From positions 1-16,639 of the forward strand of contig CAYZLR010000073.1 of NCBI GenBank assembly GCA_964479275.1: DNA of 16,639 nt, given 5' to 3'. The notes beneath the pieces are model-generated. The model was not told the DNA's origin, ran no database searches, and saw only the letters and a program-made list of their open reading frames with translations. The translations under genes and the position numbers were made by a program. This document shows positions 14,311-16,639 of the stretch, in pieces. The DNA is from CALLPQ01 sp964479275 (GTDB taxonomy: Bacteria > Pseudomonadota > Alphaproteobacteria > Caulobacterales > Parvularculaceae). The stretch's first letter is position 1; every line of letters begins with the position of its first letter.

Positions 14311-15651
14311 ATGAAAAATCTGTGTGCAGATTACTTGTTGCACAAGCTAATGACGATGCGAGCCCCTGAGAAAATTCTGGTCGCAGTATCAGGAGGGCGC
14401 GATTCGATGGTGTTGGCATGGTTGTGCCATATGCTCTTGCGCGACAATGCCCCCTTTGAATTTACGATTATCACGGTTGATCATGGCTTGCGGGGCGAGT
14501 CGGCAAATGAAGCTGCTTTTGTATCAAAATGGTGCGCAAAGTTGCAGATCCCTCATGAAACATTGATCTGGCAACATGATCATCAAATTAATTCAGGTTT
14601 GCAAAAACTTGCGAGAGAGGCGCGTTACAAATTATTGTTGGGTGCAGCATATCGTTTGGGGGGCGGTGCAATTTTAACCGCGCACAGTTTAACTGATCAG
14701 GCTGAAACTGTTTTCATGCGCCTCGCCAGAGGGTCAGGGGTTGCAGGTTTAGGGGCTATGCGAGAAGAGCGTTATCTGGCTTTTGGTGCTTCAAAACCTA
14801 TTCGGCTGATACGGCCCTTATTGGGGATTTCCCGTAATGAGATCACACAATTTGCCAAAGAAAATTCGATCAGCTTTTGCGATGACTCCAGTAATGTTGA
14901 TCAAAAATATGAGCGCGTGCGCACGCGAAATATTATTACATCTCTCCAGAACGATGAGGCGTTGAGTGAAACAGCACTAGGACGCACAGCAATCCGCTGT
15001 CAAAAAGCCCGCTCGGTCCTGGAAACACAAACTGAGGAAGATTTTTCCAATTGCGCAGGCGTTTTTCATGGATGGGGCGGAATTGGTTTTGACCCCAAGC
15101 GGTTGATGTGTGATCAATTCAGTAGTGAACGACGGACCAGTATGTTGGCCCGCGCGATCTACGCCGTTGGAGCGAAGGACTTTCCGCCTGATGAAGAAGC
15201 TGTCGCTGCTGCGACCAAACAGGCCCTGAATTCAGGGCAATCTCCTTTGGGGGGCACCATGCTGATTGCGACGAAGACACGCTTTTGGATCATACGTGAA
15301 GCGGGAGATTTGTGGGGGCGCGATCTAAAAAACCCCCCTGATGTTATGCTTGTGGGGCCCGGTGTATCACGAGTTTGGGATCGGCGTTTTATAATAACCA
15401 ATCGCACGGCTGGTCAAATAACCGTTGGCTTAATGGATCGACATAATAAGCCTTTAGGCAATATTACCGGATTTAAGTCATTTGCGGGTCCAAAATCGGC
15501 TCGCCTTAGTGTGCCGATCATCGAATTTGTCGATACTCATAGTAAGGGGGAGCTCACATTTGCCGTTGTGCCCCATGCAATGCCAGCAAATCTCGAGGTA
15601 AAATCTCTGTTACATGAGAGGTTCAAGGGGCAGGTTCTGCGTTATTATTAG
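14311..15651 (+). CDS. tilS: tRNA(Ile)-lysidine synthetase
   Basis: A 446-residue cytoplasmic enzyme that attaches lysine to C34 of the CAU-anticodon tRNA-Ile so that it reads AUA and is charged with isoleucine. The N-terminal PP-loop ATPase domain shows AVSGGRDSM (25-33), the ATP-binding SGGxDS motif. It continues with TVDHGLRGES, LTAHSLTDQAETVFMRLARG and GLGAM, all family landmarks. In many TilS proteins the DQAET motif is preceded by Asp (DDQAET); here it is Thr. The C-terminal half (about 240-446) is less conserved and ends LLHERFKGQVLRYY. It starts 95 bases after cpoB and precedes ftsH, the common bacterial tilS-ftsH pairing. The ribosome site is weak (GAGAGG about 13 bases upstream). 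Confidence 0.94.
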   Translation: MKNLCADYLLHKLMTMRAPEKILVAVSGGRDSMVLAWLCHMLLRDNAPFEFTIITVDHGLRGESANEAAFVSKWCAKLQIPHETLIWQHDHQINSGLQKLAREARYKLLLGAAYRLGGGAILTAHSLTDQAETVFMRLARGSGVAGLGAMREERYLAFGASKPIRLIRPLLGISRNEITQFAKENSISFCDDSSNVDQKYERVRTRNIITSLQNDEALSETALGRTAIRCQKARSVLETQTEEDFSNCAGVFHGWGGIGFDPKRLMCDQFSSERRTSMLARAIYAVGAKDFPPDEEAVAAATKQALNSGQSPLGGTMLIATKTRFWIIREAGDLWGRDLKNPPDVMLVGPGVSRVWDRRFIITNRTAGQITVGLMDRHNKPLGNITGFKSFAGPKSARLSVPIIEFVDTHSKGELTFAVVPHAMPANLEVKSLLHERFKGQVLRYY

Positions 15652-15898
15652 GGCCCATTTTCTCAAAATACGGCAAAAATGCTGATTTGTGCAGGTATTA
15701 GGCATCTTGTTAATAAACTGACGATAAATTTAACAGCAGGGGACTGGAAATAGACACACACTCGTCTTATTTAGACGGAAGTAATATAAACTCTATATCG
15801 AATATGTGAGTCATTCTCAGCCGTGCCAATGTTATCATTTGGTGACACTCTTAATTTCTTCGCTGCGTGAGATTTTGCCGCGACAAAAAGGATCAACC
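15652..15898. other. Intergenic region between tilS and ftsH
   Basis: About 250 AT-rich bases. A 5-bp hairpin cgtct-N5-agacg (15763-15777) and an imperfect hairpin around 15825-15843 (ccaatg/catttgg) are visible. No promoter matches either sigma70 or heat-shock consensus convincingly, although ftsH is usually heat-inducible and would be expected to have a promoter here. Confidence 0.4.
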
Positions 15899-16639
15899 AT
15901 GAACGGTCGTAACCTCCTCATTTGGGGTCTTGTCTTTATCTTCTTTCTGTTCGCTTTGCAGCTTTTTGATATGTCTGCACCTGGAGAAGATGTCCGCAAA
16001 CTTAGCTACACTGAATTTTCAGCACAAATTACGGCTGGTAATGTCAAGAATGCAGTGATTGATACCGAAGAAGGACAAATTCAGGGAAAGCTGGATGATG
16101 GTTCGACTTATTCTACTGCGATCGGTGAGGAGCCAGGTGTTGCGAAGTGGCTTAATGATGCAGGTGTTGATACGACGATAAAGCCAAAACAAGAACTGCC
16201 ATTGGCAATGTCTGTTTTGGTAAACCTTTTGCCCATAGTTTTGTTTCTTGGATTTTTGTTTTTTATCATGCGCCAGATGCAAGGGGCTGGTGGCAAGGCT
16301 ATGGGTTTTGGGAAGTCTCGCGCAAAATTGCTAACGGAGCGCCAAGGCCGTGTTACCTTTGATGATGTGGCTGGCATTGATGAAGCTAAAGAAGAGCTTG
16401 AAGAGATCGTTGAATATTTGAAAGATCCCATGAAATTTCAACGTCTGGGTGGTAAAATTCCAAAAGGCGCTTTGTTAATTGGCCCTCCGGGTACAGGGAA
16501 AACATTGCTTGCACGGGCCATCGCCGGGGAAGCGAATGTTCCTTTCTTCACCATTTCAGGGTCTGATTTTGTCGAGATGTTTGTTGGTGTTGGTGCAAGC
16601 CGTGTGCGCGATATGTTCGAGCAAGCGAAAAAGAATGCA
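15899..16639 (+). CDS. ftsH: FtsH, ATP-dependent membrane zinc protease (5' part, cut by window end)
   Basis: The first 247 residues of FtsH, the inner-membrane AAA+ protease that removes misassembled membrane proteins and short-lived regulators. A membrane helix (about 5-23) is followed by a periplasmic domain (about 24-100) and a second helix (about 103-125). The AAA+ module begins with VTFDDVAGIDEAKEELEEIV (152-171), has Walker A GPPGTGKT (195-202) and the pore motif FVEMFVG (224-230, F228). The frame is still open at the last base; the Walker B, SRH and HEXXH protease motifs would lie beyond. AAAAAGGA (15885-15892) precedes the ATG by six bases. Confidence 0.97.
   Translation, partial: MNGRNLLIWGLVFIFFLFALQLFDMSAPGEDVRKLSYTEFSAQITAGNVKNAVIDTEEGQIQGKLDDGSTYSTAIGEEPGVAKWLNDAGVDTTIKPKQELPLAMSVLVNLLPIVLFLGFLFFIMRQMQGAGGKAMGFGKSRAKLLTERQGRVTFDDVAGIDEAKEELEEIVEYLKDPMKFQRLGGKIPKGALLIGPPGTGKTLLARAIAGEANVPFFTISGSDFVEMFVGVGASRVRDMFEQAKKNA

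Overview
The window is a stretch of alphaproteobacterial chromosome of moderate GC content, and most of it is cell-envelope housekeeping. The strongest clue is the gene order ybgC - tolQ - tolR - tolA - tolB - pal - cpoB(ybgF) - tilS - ftsH. This is the classic alphaproteobacterial Tol-Pal neighbourhood running into the tRNA-lysidine synthetase and membrane-protease genes. I cannot name the genus from sequence alone. The family content (M28 peptidase with a fibronectin-like tail, OmpA porin-like protein with a Pro-rich hinge) would fit a marine Gram-negative alphaproteobacterium.

Layout. Bases 1-126 hold no gene I can support. 127-1521 (minus) is a secreted M28-family metallopeptidase. 1825-3006 (plus) is an OmpA-family outer-membrane protein, closed by a strong intrinsic terminator. 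Between it and the next gene lies a hairpin-rich segment. 3274-3987 (minus) is a TetR/AcrR-family repressor. Its upstream region, shared with a divergent class A penicillin-binding protein (4317-6482, plus), carries a 23-bp palindrome that looks like an operator. ybgC (6532-6948, plus) follows the penicillin-binding protein closely.

The Tol-Pal block is then interrupted by upp (6976-7608, minus), uracil phosphoribosyltransferase, which is convergent with ybgC and divergent from tolQ. tolQ-tolR-tolA (7991-10184) are tightly packed: tolQ and tolR share one base, and tolA starts 20 bases after tolR. tolB (10632-11993) and pal (12449-12967) are each preceded by about 450 bases with no convincing gene. 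pal ends in a perfect 16-bp hairpin terminator. cpoB (13277-14215) follows with its own good sigma70-like promoter, then tilS (14311-15651) and the 5' part of ftsH (15899 to the window end).

How the genes fit together. TolQ and TolR form the proton-driven stator complex that energises TolA. TolA reaches across the periplasm to TolB and the peptidoglycan-bound lipoprotein Pal, keeping the outer membrane attached and constricting it at division. CpoB links Tol-Pal to penicillin-binding-protein activity in E. coli. The class A penicillin-binding protein and the OmpA-like protein upstream extend the envelope theme. No mobile element, CRISPR array, tRNA or rRNA was seen. I found no convincing undescribed system. 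The items most worth a second look are the candidate TetR operators, two exact or near-exact short tandem duplications (ompA leader and peptidase signal peptide), the upp insertion with a start-less open frame beside it, the substituted metal ligand in the M28 peptidase, and the large gaps that break up the tol-pal genes.
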